Shown here piece after piece: positions 57,387-64,000 of a stretch of DNA of 64,000 nt. Source of the stretch: Christensenellaceae bacterium Phil7. Lineage in GTDB: Bacteria; Bacillota; Clostridia; Christensenellales; CAG-138. The stretch lies in the NCBI GenBank assembly GCA_001940845.1, contig MSGV01000022.1, positions 1 through 64,000 of the forward strand, written 5' to 3'. The first letter of the stretch is position 1; every line of letters starts with the position of its first letter. The translations under genes and the position numbers were made by a program. The notes beneath the pieces were generated by a model. That model saw nothing but the letters and a program-made list of their open reading frames with translations. It did no database searches and was not told the DNA's origin.

Positions 57387-58583
57387 TCAGCACTTCTCCC
57401 AAACGGTCGCAACACCCATGCCGCCGCCTATGCAAAGAGTAGCAAGGCCAAGCTTTGCATCATCACGCTTAATCATCTCGTGCAGGAGGGTAACGATGAT
57501 TCTTGCACCGGATGCGCCAACAGGATGCCCCAAAGAGATAGCACCGCCATTGACATTTACCTTTTCGGGATCAAAACCGAGCTCCTTTAGTACGGCACAG
57601 CTCTGTGCAGCAAATGCTTCGTTTGCTTCGATAAGGTCTATCTGATGGACACTCAAGCCGACCTTTTCGAGTGCTTGGCGTGAAGCGGGAACGGGCCCAA
57701 GTCCCATGATGGAGGGTTCAACTCCTCCTTGTCCCCAGCTTACAAGCTTTGCAATGGGCTTGAGTCCATATTTTTCAACTGCATCTCCGCTTGCCAGCAC
57801 TATTGCGGCAGCACCATCGTTAATACCGGAGGCATTACCTGCGGTAACGTTTTGGCCCTTCTCGCCATCCGCAGTTGGAAAAGCTCCGCGGAGCTTTTGC
57901 AGACCTTCAAGTGTTGCGCCCGCACGCGGGAATTCATCTCGGCAGAAGGGGATTTCCTGCTTTTTGACCTTGATGGGAACGGGAACTATTTCATCTTCAA
58001 AGCGGCCTTCGCTTTGAGCTTTTTCGGTCTTTAACTGTGAAGCGAGAGCAAATTTATCAAGCTCTTCGCGGTTGAGTCCCCAGCGTTCACATACGTTTTC
58101 CGCCGTGGTTCCCATATGGTAATCATTGAAAGCATCCCAGAGTCCATCATTTATCATAGTATCCACAATGGTTTGATTGCCCATTCGTGCTCCCCACCTT
58201 GCGCCGGGAACAACATAAGGCGCAGAAGACATATTTTCTGTGCCGCCGGCAACAACGATATCTGCATCGCCGCAAGCTATGGCGCGAGCAGCTTCGATGA
58301 CGGATTTCATACCGCTCCCGCAGACCATGCCGACGGTGTAAGCGGGAACCTCATAGGGAATTCCGGCACCTATGCCGACCTGGCGCGCAACATTCTGACC
58401 TAGGCCAGCGGTGAGTATGCATCCGAACATGACCTCATCAACGGTATCGGGAGAGATATTGCCTCGATTCAGGGCTTCTTTAACAACAATGGTGCCTAGT
58501 TTGACTGCGGGAACGTCCTTGAGCGAGCCGCCAAAGGAACCGATTGCGGTGCGGCAGCAGCTAATTGCATAAATGTCTCGCAA
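57387..58583 (-). CDS. thlA: Acetyl-CoA C-acetyltransferase (thiolase)
   Basis: 398 residues. Nucleophile Cys in [10 protein letters not shown] (~residue 89), [12 protein letters not shown], catalytic His in [10 protein letters not shown] and the second Cys in LCIGGGMG. Condenses two acetyl-CoA to acetoacetyl-CoA (or degrades it). The start is TTG with GGAGG nine bases upstream. Promoter at 58662-58690. No hbd, crt or bcd genes are nearby, so the rest of butyrate synthesis would be elsewhere. Confidence 0.94.
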   Translation of the reverse strand: MRDIYAISCCRTAIGSFGGSLKDVPAVKLGTIVVKEALNRGNISPDTVDEVMFGCILTAGLGQNVARQVGIGAGIPYEVPAYTVGMVCGSGMKSVIEAARAIACGDADIVVAGGTENMSSAPYVVPGARWGARMGNQTIVDTMINDGLWDAFNDYHMGTTAENVCERWGLNREELDKFALASQLKTEKAQSEGRFEDEIVPVPIKVKKQEIPFCRDEFPRAGATLEGLQKLRGAFPTADGEKGQNVTAGNASGINDGAAAIVLASGDAVEKYGLKPIAKLVSWGQGGVEPSIMGLGPVPASRQALEKVGLSVHQIDLIEANEAFAAQSCAVLKELGFDPEKVNVNGGAISLGHPVGASGARIIVTLLHEMIKRDDAKLGLATLCIGGGMGVATVWEKC

Positions 58584-58661
58584 AATGTATTACCTCCGAG
58601 TAAGTATATAGCGGTACAGCTTGGGTCATCGATTAATGAATATGAGCCGCCGCTTAAATCA

Positions 58662-58690
58662 AGTATAATTCATTATCGAATAAAAAGCAA
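58662..58690 (-). promoter_or_regulatory. Promoter of the thiolase operon
   Basis: Minus strand TTGCTT (58685-58690), 17-bp spacer, TATACT (58662-58667). Confidence 0.75.
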
Positions 58691-58744
58691 GAAAATAATG
58701 TAACAATTCGAATGAATTTGGACTCCGCCAGGGATAAATGATGC

Positions 58745-59329
58745 TTAAATGCAAAAATTGAGCAGATACTCCTTCTGGAGCATAGCATAGGTCTTTTCAC
58801 TGCGCCACTGCTCTCTGCCGCCCACCTTGACAAAGCGGCAGCTCTTCATTTCCGCTTCCTTACGCATCCCAAGCCGCTTCATGACAGCCTCCGATGCAAG
58901 GTTTTCGCTGTCACAGCGTGCAAAAATTCTGTGAAGATTCAGGTTCATGAAGCCGAATTCAAGCATTTTCCGAGTGGCCTCCGAAGCGTAGCCCATATGA
59001 TGAAAATCCTGATGGAATATGTATCCAAGCTCCGCCTGCATTCGCTTTTCATCAAGAAAAAGCGCACATGAACCGATGAGCCTGCCATTCTCCTTCAGGC
59101 AAATGGCAAAATCAAAATTTCTCCTTGGTGATTCCAGCTGCTCGGCGAGCTTTTTATTTATAAAATTTTGAACTTCCTCATGATCTGCCGGCCCCCAGTC
59201 CATATAATAGGTGTTATTGGCATTGCTGCTATATTCATATACCGATTCAATATCGTCTAAATTGAATTCACGAATAAACAGACGCGAGCTTTCCAATATG
59301 ATGAAATCAATCGTCGTTTCTCTTGTCAT
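58745..59329 (-). CDS. GNAT-family N-acetyltransferase (RimJ/RimL type)
   Basis: 194 residues from the ATG at 59329, with AAGGAGG five bases upstream. RLFIREFNLDDIESVYEY at the N terminus, FAICLKENGRLIGSCAL, YIFHQDFHHMGYASEATRKMLEF (acetyl-CoA loop) and NLHRIFARCDSENLASEAVMKRLGMRKE are typical of RimJ/RimL acetyltransferases. These modify N-terminal or side-chain amines; the target is unknown. Confidence 0.9.
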   Translation of the reverse strand: MTRETTIDFIILESSRLFIREFNLDDIESVYEYSSNANNTYYMDWGPADHEEVQNFINKKLAEQLESPRRNFDFAICLKENGRLIGSCALFLDEKRMQAELGYIFHQDFHHMGYASEATRKMLEFGFMNLNLHRIFARCDSENLASEAVMKRLGMRKEAEMKSCRFVKVGGREQWRSEKTYAMLQKEYLLNFCI

Positions 59330-59410
59330 AATAACCTCCTTTTTACTCAATTATACAGCAATACAGAATAAGCTGTCAAACAAGAAACTGGAAAATGATA
59401 GAATGTTTAT

Positions 59411-59436
59411 AAAAAAGCTTCGAACATAGTTCGAAG
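59411..59436 (-). terminator. Intrinsic terminator (minus strand)
   Basis: CTTCGAAC (59418-59425) pairs with GTTCGAAG (59429-59436), 3-nt loop; on the minus strand the stem is followed by CTTTTTT. It would end a transcript through the small protein gene at 59675-59863. Confidence 0.8.
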
Positions 59437-59557
59437 TGATAAAAATTTATAATGATATTTTGCATAAATATGAATAGTCGGATGCGGGCAGGACAGTCTC
59501 ATTACTGCCCTGCCGTTAATGACCTGGGGCCATGTTTAACCATTTCGAAACATGCCA

Positions 59558-59604
59558 GAGGACAAATGCTTCGATACTTTGCGTATGCCGAAGCATTTGT
59601 CCTC
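59558..59604. repeat. Perfect 16-bp inverted repeat
   Basis: GAGGACAAATGCTTCG (59558-59573) and CGAAGCATTTGTCCTC (59589-59604), loop of 15 nt with a further ATAC/GTAT pairing. No T-tract on either side. Possible REP-like element, processing site or regulatory hairpin. Confidence 0.75.
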
Positions 59605-59674
59605 GGCGTACACATATGAGCATCTAAGCTTCGGAATTTTATAAACCTCACGCATTCCTCTTCGATGCTAAGGT

Positions 59675-59863
59675 TTATAGGTCATCCGCATCCTGTTCGG
59701 GAGCCGTCCCATCGGCTGCAGTGCCGGTATAGCTTCCGAGCACATCCGATTCAATTCCGTCCACGCTCCTGCTGAGCGGTTGGGCAATATCACCCAAATC
59801 ATTCATTACAGTCGGTCTTACGGAATGTTGCTCCCGTGTTTTTTTCCTAACCCTTATCCTCAT
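59675..59863 (-). CDS. Small conserved-looking protein ending PEQDADDL
   Basis: 62 residues: basic N terminus (MRIRVRKKTR), then SDVLGSYTGTAADGTAPEQDADDL. The GSYTGT...QDADDL ending is a pattern I associate with tiny clostridial proteins of unknown function. No good Shine-Dalgarno is visible, so the start is uncertain (inner Met at residue 20 is an alternative). A terminator lies downstream on the same strand (59411-59436). Confidence 0.55.
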   Translation of the reverse strand: MRIRVRKKTREQHSVRPTVMNDLGDIAQPLSRSVDGIESDVLGSYTGTAADGTAPEQDADDL

Positions 59864-59955
59864 GTCAGTATTGTATGCGGCATAAATAGGTCTTATTCAT
59901 AAAATGAGAAAAAATATTTGGAAAATTTTACCAAAAAAATTGGACGAATTATGGC

Positions 59956-59984
59956 TTGACCTGAAGAAAAAGGTTTGATATACT
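59956..59984 (+). promoter_or_regulatory. Promoter of the dockerin-NlpC/P60 gene
   Basis: TTGACC (59956-59961), 17-bp spacer, TATACT (59979-59984). Confidence 0.8.
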
Positions 59985-60042
59985 GAAAAGTAAGCAGTTA
60001 AAATGTTTTATTATTGATGCCAAAGATGAAGGAGGTCGAAAA

Positions 60043-60792
60043 ATGAAAGTTAAGAAATTAATATCAATTGTTCTGATAGCAGCCATGCAGGCAGTCTGCA
60101 TTCTCACAGCCTTTGCTGAGCCTTTGGACAGCACAAATATATATGCTGCTCCCGATAGTACGATACCGGCTGATGAAGTTAAGGCGATTATAGATGTGCC
60201 GCCTGCAAATCTTATAAGCGGAGATGTTGATCGAAATGGGAAGACCGACGTTATAGATGCATTGCTTGCCCTCAGAATATCAATGGACGGGATGCAGGAT
60301 GATGATCTTGCTCTGGTCTGTGCGGATGTGGATTCGGACATGGAAGTGACTGCCGCTGATGGGCTTATGATCTTTCGAAATGTTGTGGCAGATATGCAGC
60401 TTCCTGCAAACCGCCGAATTAGTTTTATAAATTCACTCTTTGCTCAAATGGGAAAGCCTTATGTTCGCGGAGGAAGCGGTCCGGACAGCTTTGATTGTTC
60501 TGGGCTGGTATATTACTGCCTCAATCAGGCGAATTACAGCATTGGCCGCTGGACTGCTGCGGCTTATGCTGCAAATGAGGATTGGACAAGGATAGCTTCA
60601 ATTTCCGATCTTGAGGTTGGTGATTTGATGTTTTTTAGACAGGCAGATGAAAGCAGCATTTCTCATGTTGCTATTTATATAGGTAATAACATGATAATTC
60701 ATGCCTCAAATTCCAATGGCAGGGTGCTCATAGCGACGCTGACGAATTGGTACTATACAAATTTCCGATGGGCAAGAAGAGTGGATTTATAA
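60043..60792 (+). CDS. Secreted dockerin-NlpC/P60 cell-wall peptidase
   Basis: 249 residues. Signal peptide (KKLISIVLIAAMQAVCILTAFA, cleavage near 27), then a type I dockerin at about 60-115 (GDVDRNGKTDVIDALLALRI and DVDSDMEVTAADGLMIFR), then an NlpC/P60 domain (~130-249) with catalytic C152 (DCSGLVYYC), H208 (SHVAIYIG) and H220 (IIHAS). NlpC/P60 enzymes cut peptidoglycan stem peptides. AAGGAGG lies before the ATG. The dockerin suggests attachment to a cohesin-bearing surface partner, which is not in the window. Confidence 0.92.
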   Translation: MKVKKLISIVLIAAMQAVCILTAFAEPLDSTNIYAAPDSTIPADEVKAIIDVPPANLISGDVDRNGKTDVIDALLALRISMDGMQDDDLALVCADVDSDMEVTAADGLMIFRNVVADMQLPANRRISFINSLFAQMGKPYVRGGSGPDSFDCSGLVYYCLNQANYSIGRWTAAAYAANEDWTRIASISDLEVGDLMFFRQADESSISHVAIYIGNNMIIHASNSNGRVLIATLTNWYYTNFRWARRVDL

Positions 60793-60822
60793 AATATACC
60801 AATTGATGCCATCGCAAAATCG

Positions 60823-60873
60823 TTGACAAACCGAACTAAACGTGCTATATTGCATAGTACAGTTAGTTCGGTT
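60823..60873 (+). promoter_or_regulatory. Promoter and palindromic operator of the GntR-ABC operon
   Basis: TTGACA (60823-60828), 17-bp spacer, TATATT (60846-60851). Perfect 11-bp arms AACCGAACTAA (60829-60839) and TTAGTTCGGTT (60863-60873) bracket the -10 and transcription start. Likely bound by the GntR protein encoded next. Confidence 0.85.
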
Positions 60874-60923
60874 ATTTAATTAGCTGCTTTTTGCGGCAAG
60901 TCGGCCGAGCGGGGGAGGATTTG

Positions 60924-61298
60924 ATGTTCAATATAAATAAGGTATCCTACATTCCCATATATGAGCAGGTGATCGCAGAGTTTGAACGTTATGTGATGGC
61001 GGGGCTCATGGGAGCGAATGATAAGCTGCCGAGTGTGCGGGCGCTGTCGTTGGAGCTTTCGGTTAATCCGAATACGATTCAGAAGGCATATACCGAGCTT
61101 GAGCGGCAGAACCTTTGTTACAGCGTTCCGGGAAGCGGGCGCTTCGTTGCAAAGGATGCGGCGGAGCGTATAAAAGAGCGGAAGAGAGGTCTTTTGACGG
61201 AGGTGGATAGGCTTGCGAGGGAGTTGAGAGCCTCCGGTATAGAAGAGAAGGAGCTGATAGATGTGGTGCATAGCGCATACAGTTCAAAAATGGATTAA
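60924..61298 (+). CDS. GntR-family regulator, YtrA type
   Basis: 124 residues from the ATG at 60924 with GGGGGAGG upstream. Winged helix of the GntR class (YIPIYEQVIAEFERYVMAG, KLPSVRALSLELSVNPNTIQ, then KAYTELERQN and VPGSGRFVA) followed by a short helical tail, the size of YtrA regulators that lack a large ligand domain. It precedes an ABC ATPase and a permease, the usual YtrA setting, and probably represses its own operon through the palindrome at 60829-60873. Confidence 0.9.
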   Translation: MFNINKVSYIPIYEQVIAEFERYVMAGLMGANDKLPSVRALSLELSVNPNTIQKAYTELERQNLCYSVPGSGRFVAKDAAERIKERKRGLLTEVDRLARELRASGIEEKELIDVVHSAYSSKMD

Positions 61299-61379
61299 AA
61301 TTGGTGGTTTTTATCTGCTGCCTAATACCGGGCACATTTCGTGCCATTCACCAATAAGTATTTTAAAAGGAGATATTAA

Positions 61380-62288
61380 ATGATTGAAATAAACGAATTG
61401 ACTAAGAGATTCGGTGACCTTGCTGCGGTTGATGATTTGAGCTGCACCATAAAGCCTGGAGGAGTATTCGGGCTTGTGGGCGTTAATGGTTCAGGCAAAT
61501 CTACGCTGCTGCGTTTGATATCGGGAGTATATCATCCCGATAGCGGCAGTATCAGGCTTTATGGCGAAGAGGTCTATGACAATGCGGAGGCCAAGAAACA
61601 CCTGGTGTATATTCCTGATAATATTCAGCTCGTAACGCCGAATGCAAGCATGAACAGGATGGCGGAATTCTATGCGGCTTGCTACTCGACATTTTCAAAG
61701 GATAAGTTCAGAAAGTATACAAAACTCTTTGGGCTCAATCCAAATGCCAAACTTCGCTCATTTTCAAAAGGTATGTGCAAACAGGCGCAGACCGTGCTTG
61801 GGCTTGCATGCAATACGGATATAATCATGTTTGATGAGACCTATGATGGGCTCGATCCGCTCGCAAAGAAGGCAGCGGCAAAGGCGATCTATAGTGAAGT
61901 ATGCGATCGCAGCGCCTGCGTTATAATGACCAGCCATTCGCTCAGAGAGCTGGAGGATACCTGCGATTCGCTTGCGCTGATGTTCAAGGGAAAGCTCATA
62001 ATGCAGAGCGATATAGCGAATCTCAAGACAAGGATGTTCAAGGTACAGCTTGCGCTTGAAGGCGATATGGATCGGGATAGCTTTGAATCGATCCCGGGCG
62101 TGGAGCTGCTGTCATTTAATAAGAGCGGCAAGGTTATGACGCTCATCCTTCGGGGTGATAGGGGCGTTGCGGATAGCTATATCCGAAGCCTTGACCCCAT
62201 GCTATATGAGCTGCTTCCGCTTTCGCTGGAGGAGGTATTCTCCTTTGAAATGGATGCACTCGGTTATAAGTTTGATGAAATTCGATAA
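61380..62288 (+). CDS. ABC transporter ATP-binding protein (YtrB-like)
   Basis: 302 residues. Walker A GVNGSGKSTLLR, signature SFSKGMCKQ (a divergent LSGGQ), Walker B IIMFDETYDGLDP and H-loop TSHSLRELED, with a ~90-residue C-terminal extension. AAAAGGAGA lies before the ATG. It pairs with the permease that follows. YtrA-type operons respond to cell-wall-active antibiotics in Bacillus; the same role here is inference. Confidence 0.9.
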   Translation: MIEINELTKRFGDLAAVDDLSCTIKPGGVFGLVGVNGSGKSTLLRLISGVYHPDSGSIRLYGEEVYDNAEAKKHLVYIPDNIQLVTPNASMNRMAEFYAACYSTFSKDKFRKYTKLFGLNPNAKLRSFSKGMCKQAQTVLGLACNTDIIMFDETYDGLDPLAKKAAAKAIYSEVCDRSACVIMTSHSLRELEDTCDSLALMFKGKLIMQSDIANLKTRMFKVQLALEGDMDRDSFESIPGVELLSFNKSGKVMTLILRGDRGVADSYIRSLDPMLYELLPLSLEEVFSFEMDALGYKFDEIR

Positions 62289-62313
62289 GGCGCGTAAAGG
62301 AAAGGCATAAGAA

Positions 62314-64000
62314 ATGAAAAAGAAATTATTCGAATTCAATAAAACCTTCTTTAAGGAGACGATGCGCTACTATATGGTAACGGCGATAGTATTCGGCGTT
62401 TTGATAATATTAGCCTCCATATCCATTGGAATTCAGCTATATGGAAATATGGCAGCATCTATGAATTTCAATATTCCGGTTCAGAATATCGAATGGATCA
62501 TATGTGCATTCATGGCCTATCTGGGTGCAAATCTTGCCAGAAAGCTGCTGAATAAAGGCACTGCGGAGCTATATGGGAGTATGCCGGTATCGCGCAGCAG
62601 CATGTGGATGGCTCAATTGCTCGCGGGAATTTGCTATAGCCTTATGATGATTGCAATTTTCGTGATTACAATGTTCATAATCAGGATTGGTGCTGCCGCT
62701 GAGATCGGCGTGAATGTGGGCAATTATGGCTATTCCGCAGGCGAATTCATCCTCGATATTTGCAGGATCATTCTGGAAGCATTGATAGTATTCTCCATTT
62801 CGGGCATATCCTTCAGCATAACCGGCAGATCAATGACGGCGGTCGTGACCGCGCTGCTCATTGTCACATTGCCGGGCTGTATTTATGGAACGCTCAATAT
62901 GCAATCTGTGGCGAATATCGATTCACTTTCAATTCTAATTCCGGCAGGAGCGGGAGTGCGCAATGCGCTGGAATGGATAGTGCAGATAGTGCTCGCTTTG
63001 GCATTGCCGATACTGTTCAGGCAGGCATTTCTGGCGATCAGGACGGAACGGGCCGGATTTGCCTATCGGGATGGCACGATGCAGACGATCTTCGGCGTTA
63101 TCTTCGCATTCGATATCTTCGTTTCCTGCTTTAATACCAATACTGCGATAATCATTTTGATAGGGAATAACGGCACGAACATAGTTGGCGTTATCATAAC
63201 TGCTGCAATCCTGACCTTTATTGGATATTTTGCATTCATGTGGATCGCCGGAAGAAAATTCAAAGCTGCGGCAAATTCCTTGATGTATCTGCCGGTATCT
63301 GCTGCATTGGCATGTGCGGTGCTTTTGGCGGGCTCGGCAGTGAGCAAGGCGTATGATAGGATAGATTTTTCCGCAGGCAATATGGCGTATTATACCATAC
63401 CGGATTATATTGGTAAGCGCCTCGGTTCTGATTATATGAATAATTCATTCTATTTTGGCGGATATAATTTCGGAAATGATGCCTATGGCAAGGGCGTGAC
63501 GAATGAAGATGAGATCAAATTTTCCGATCCGAAGCAGCTTTCGCAGCTTGCGAAGGTGATTGAGCGGTATAGAGCGGATAATAACAGCATGTTTAATTAT
63601 GTGATAAATCTGCTTGGGAGCATCGGCATCGATAAAAAACCATCGCTGTATCTGACATTGAAGGATGGGCGTACCTACGGCATTGATCTTTCATGGGAAT
63701 ATCTGGGTGAGTTTTCATACATGGAGGCGGCGAGGGCTAATGAGGAATATTGCAATGCAATGTACGATTTGAAGCGCTTTGAGGGCGGCCATTTCGTTCT
63801 TGAGGATTCAAGGATGAACATGTTCTATGATACCTTCATTGATGAGCTATCCTCGCTCAGCCTTGATCAGCGGGCGGAAATTTTCGATCTTTCCTCCATA
63901 TACATGGATCTGGAGATGAGCTTTATGGATGATGAAGCTATTATCGATACTGAATCGGTTATCTATGAGAATGGACCCACCTTGACCCCATTTGCAAGGG
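62314..64000 (+). CDS. ABC permease-like membrane protein (3' end outside window)
   Basis: Open frame from the ATG at 62314 to the window end (562 codons). AAAGGAAAGG lies upstream. Begins MKKKLFEFNKTFFKETMRYY, followed by about six hydrophobic segments within the first ~350 residues (including a GMPVSRSSMW-like loop typical of ABC-2 permeases: LYGSMPVSRSSMWMAQLL), one further helix near 330-350, then a large soluble region after ~370. Partner of the preceding ATPase. Confidence 0.8.
   Translation, partial: MKKKLFEFNKTFFKETMRYYMVTAIVFGVLIILASISIGIQLYGNMAASMNFNIPVQNIEWIICAFMAYLGANLARKLLNKGTAELYGSMPVSRSSMWMAQLLAGICYSLMMIAIFVITMFIIRIGAAAEIGVNVGNYGYSAGEFILDICRIILEALIVFSISGISFSITGRSMTAVVTALLIVTLPGCIYGTLNMQSVANIDSLSILIPAGAGVRNALEWIVQIVLALALPILFRQAFLAIRTERAGFAYRDGTMQTIFGVIFAFDIFVSCFNTNTAIIILIGNNGTNIVGVIITAAILTFIGYFAFMWIAGRKFKAAANSLMYLPVSAALACAVLLAGSAVSKAYDRIDFSAGNMAYYTIPDYIGKRLGSDYMNNSFYFGGYNFGNDAYGKGVTNEDEIKFSDPKQLSQLAKVIERYRADNNSMFNYVINLLGSIGIDKKPSLYLTLKDGRTYGIDLSWEYLGEFSYMEAARANEEYCNAMYDLKRFEGGHFVLEDSRMNMFYDTFIDELSSLSLDQRAEIFDLSSIYMDLEMSFMDDEAIIDTESVIYENGPTLTPFAR

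Larger units (their letters stand above)
59330..59674. other. Intergenic region with several hairpins
   Basis: No ORF. Contains the minus-strand terminator 59411-59436, a GGGCAG/CTGCCC hairpin near 59487-59512, and the perfect 16-bp inverted repeat at 59558-59604. Confidence 0.6.

Overview
The window looks like a chromosome segment from an anaerobic, gut-type Clostridia (Firmicutes), probably a poorly characterised or uncultured lineage. The evidence is the gene families and their order, not a database match: a SCIFF peptide with its radical-SAM maturase, a TIGR04086-type membrane protein, HemZ, DUF4364, DUF1292, DUF1002, strong Shine-Dalgarno sites (GGAGG), frequent TTG starts, PFOR, an Nfn-type transhydrogenase, a trimeric bifurcating-type [FeFe] hydrogenase, and dockerin domains on two secreted proteins. 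No ribosomal RNA is present, so the genus cannot be named.

Layout. 1-417 is the 3' end of a dockerin protein. 488-10423 (minus) is a clostridial housekeeping run read as TIGR04086 membrane protein, SCIFF peptide, SCIFF maturase, recJ, apt, rel, dtd, MBL hydrolase, hemZ. 10618-12823 holds a PH-domain protein, a small unknown and methionine gamma-lyase. 13260-21068 (plus) holds a secreted DUF1002 protein behind a structured leader, a zincin, dusB, an unknown protein, ruvX, a DUF1292 protein, mntP and rho. Rho carries a long Q/N/Y-rich insert. 21172-22266 (minus) holds a lipoprotein and a DUF4364 protein. Two tRNAs (Val-GAC, Gln-CTG) follow. Next to tRNA-Gln is an AT-rich island (about 22.9-27.1 kb) with a two-component system and an ABC transporter; both promoters share a nearly identical 19-bp direct-repeat box at the same distance from the -10. 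An ORF-free 720-bp stretch follows, then an ECF sigma factor with a membrane partner. 29.3-34.7 kb (minus) holds a Nudix/nucleotidyltransferase/PHP group, an RpiR regulator and a large lipoprotein.

35.0-45.8 kb (plus) is an energy-metabolism block: PFOR, NfnAB and hydrogenase HydC-HydB-HydA. 46.0-47.2 kb is a DUF3810 membrane protein. 47.3-52.0 kb (minus) is the glutamate-fermentation operon glmS-glmL-glmE-mal (methylaspartate pathway). 52.2-55.8 kb is a heterodimeric ABC exporter with one degenerate ATP site. 55.9-58.6 kb is thiolase plus a two-subunit CoA-transferase. The likely common logic is amino-acid and pyruvate fermentation: glutamate goes through mesaconate to pyruvate plus acetate, PFOR makes acetyl-CoA and reduced ferredoxin, Hyd and Nfn dispose of electrons as H2 or NADPH, and thiolase/CoA-transferase handle acyl-CoA.

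58.7-64.0 kb holds a GNAT acetyltransferase, a tiny conserved-looking protein, a secreted dockerin-NlpC/P60 peptidase, and a YtrA-type GntR regulator whose palindromic operator straddles its own promoter, followed by an ABC ATPase and the start of a large permease that runs off the end.

No CRISPR array, intact insertion sequence or prophage was seen. The best candidates for new biology are the Q/N-rich Rho insert, the structured DUF1002 leader, the paired operator boxes of the AT-rich island, and the ORF-free spacers near the tRNAs and upstream of the ECF sigma gene.
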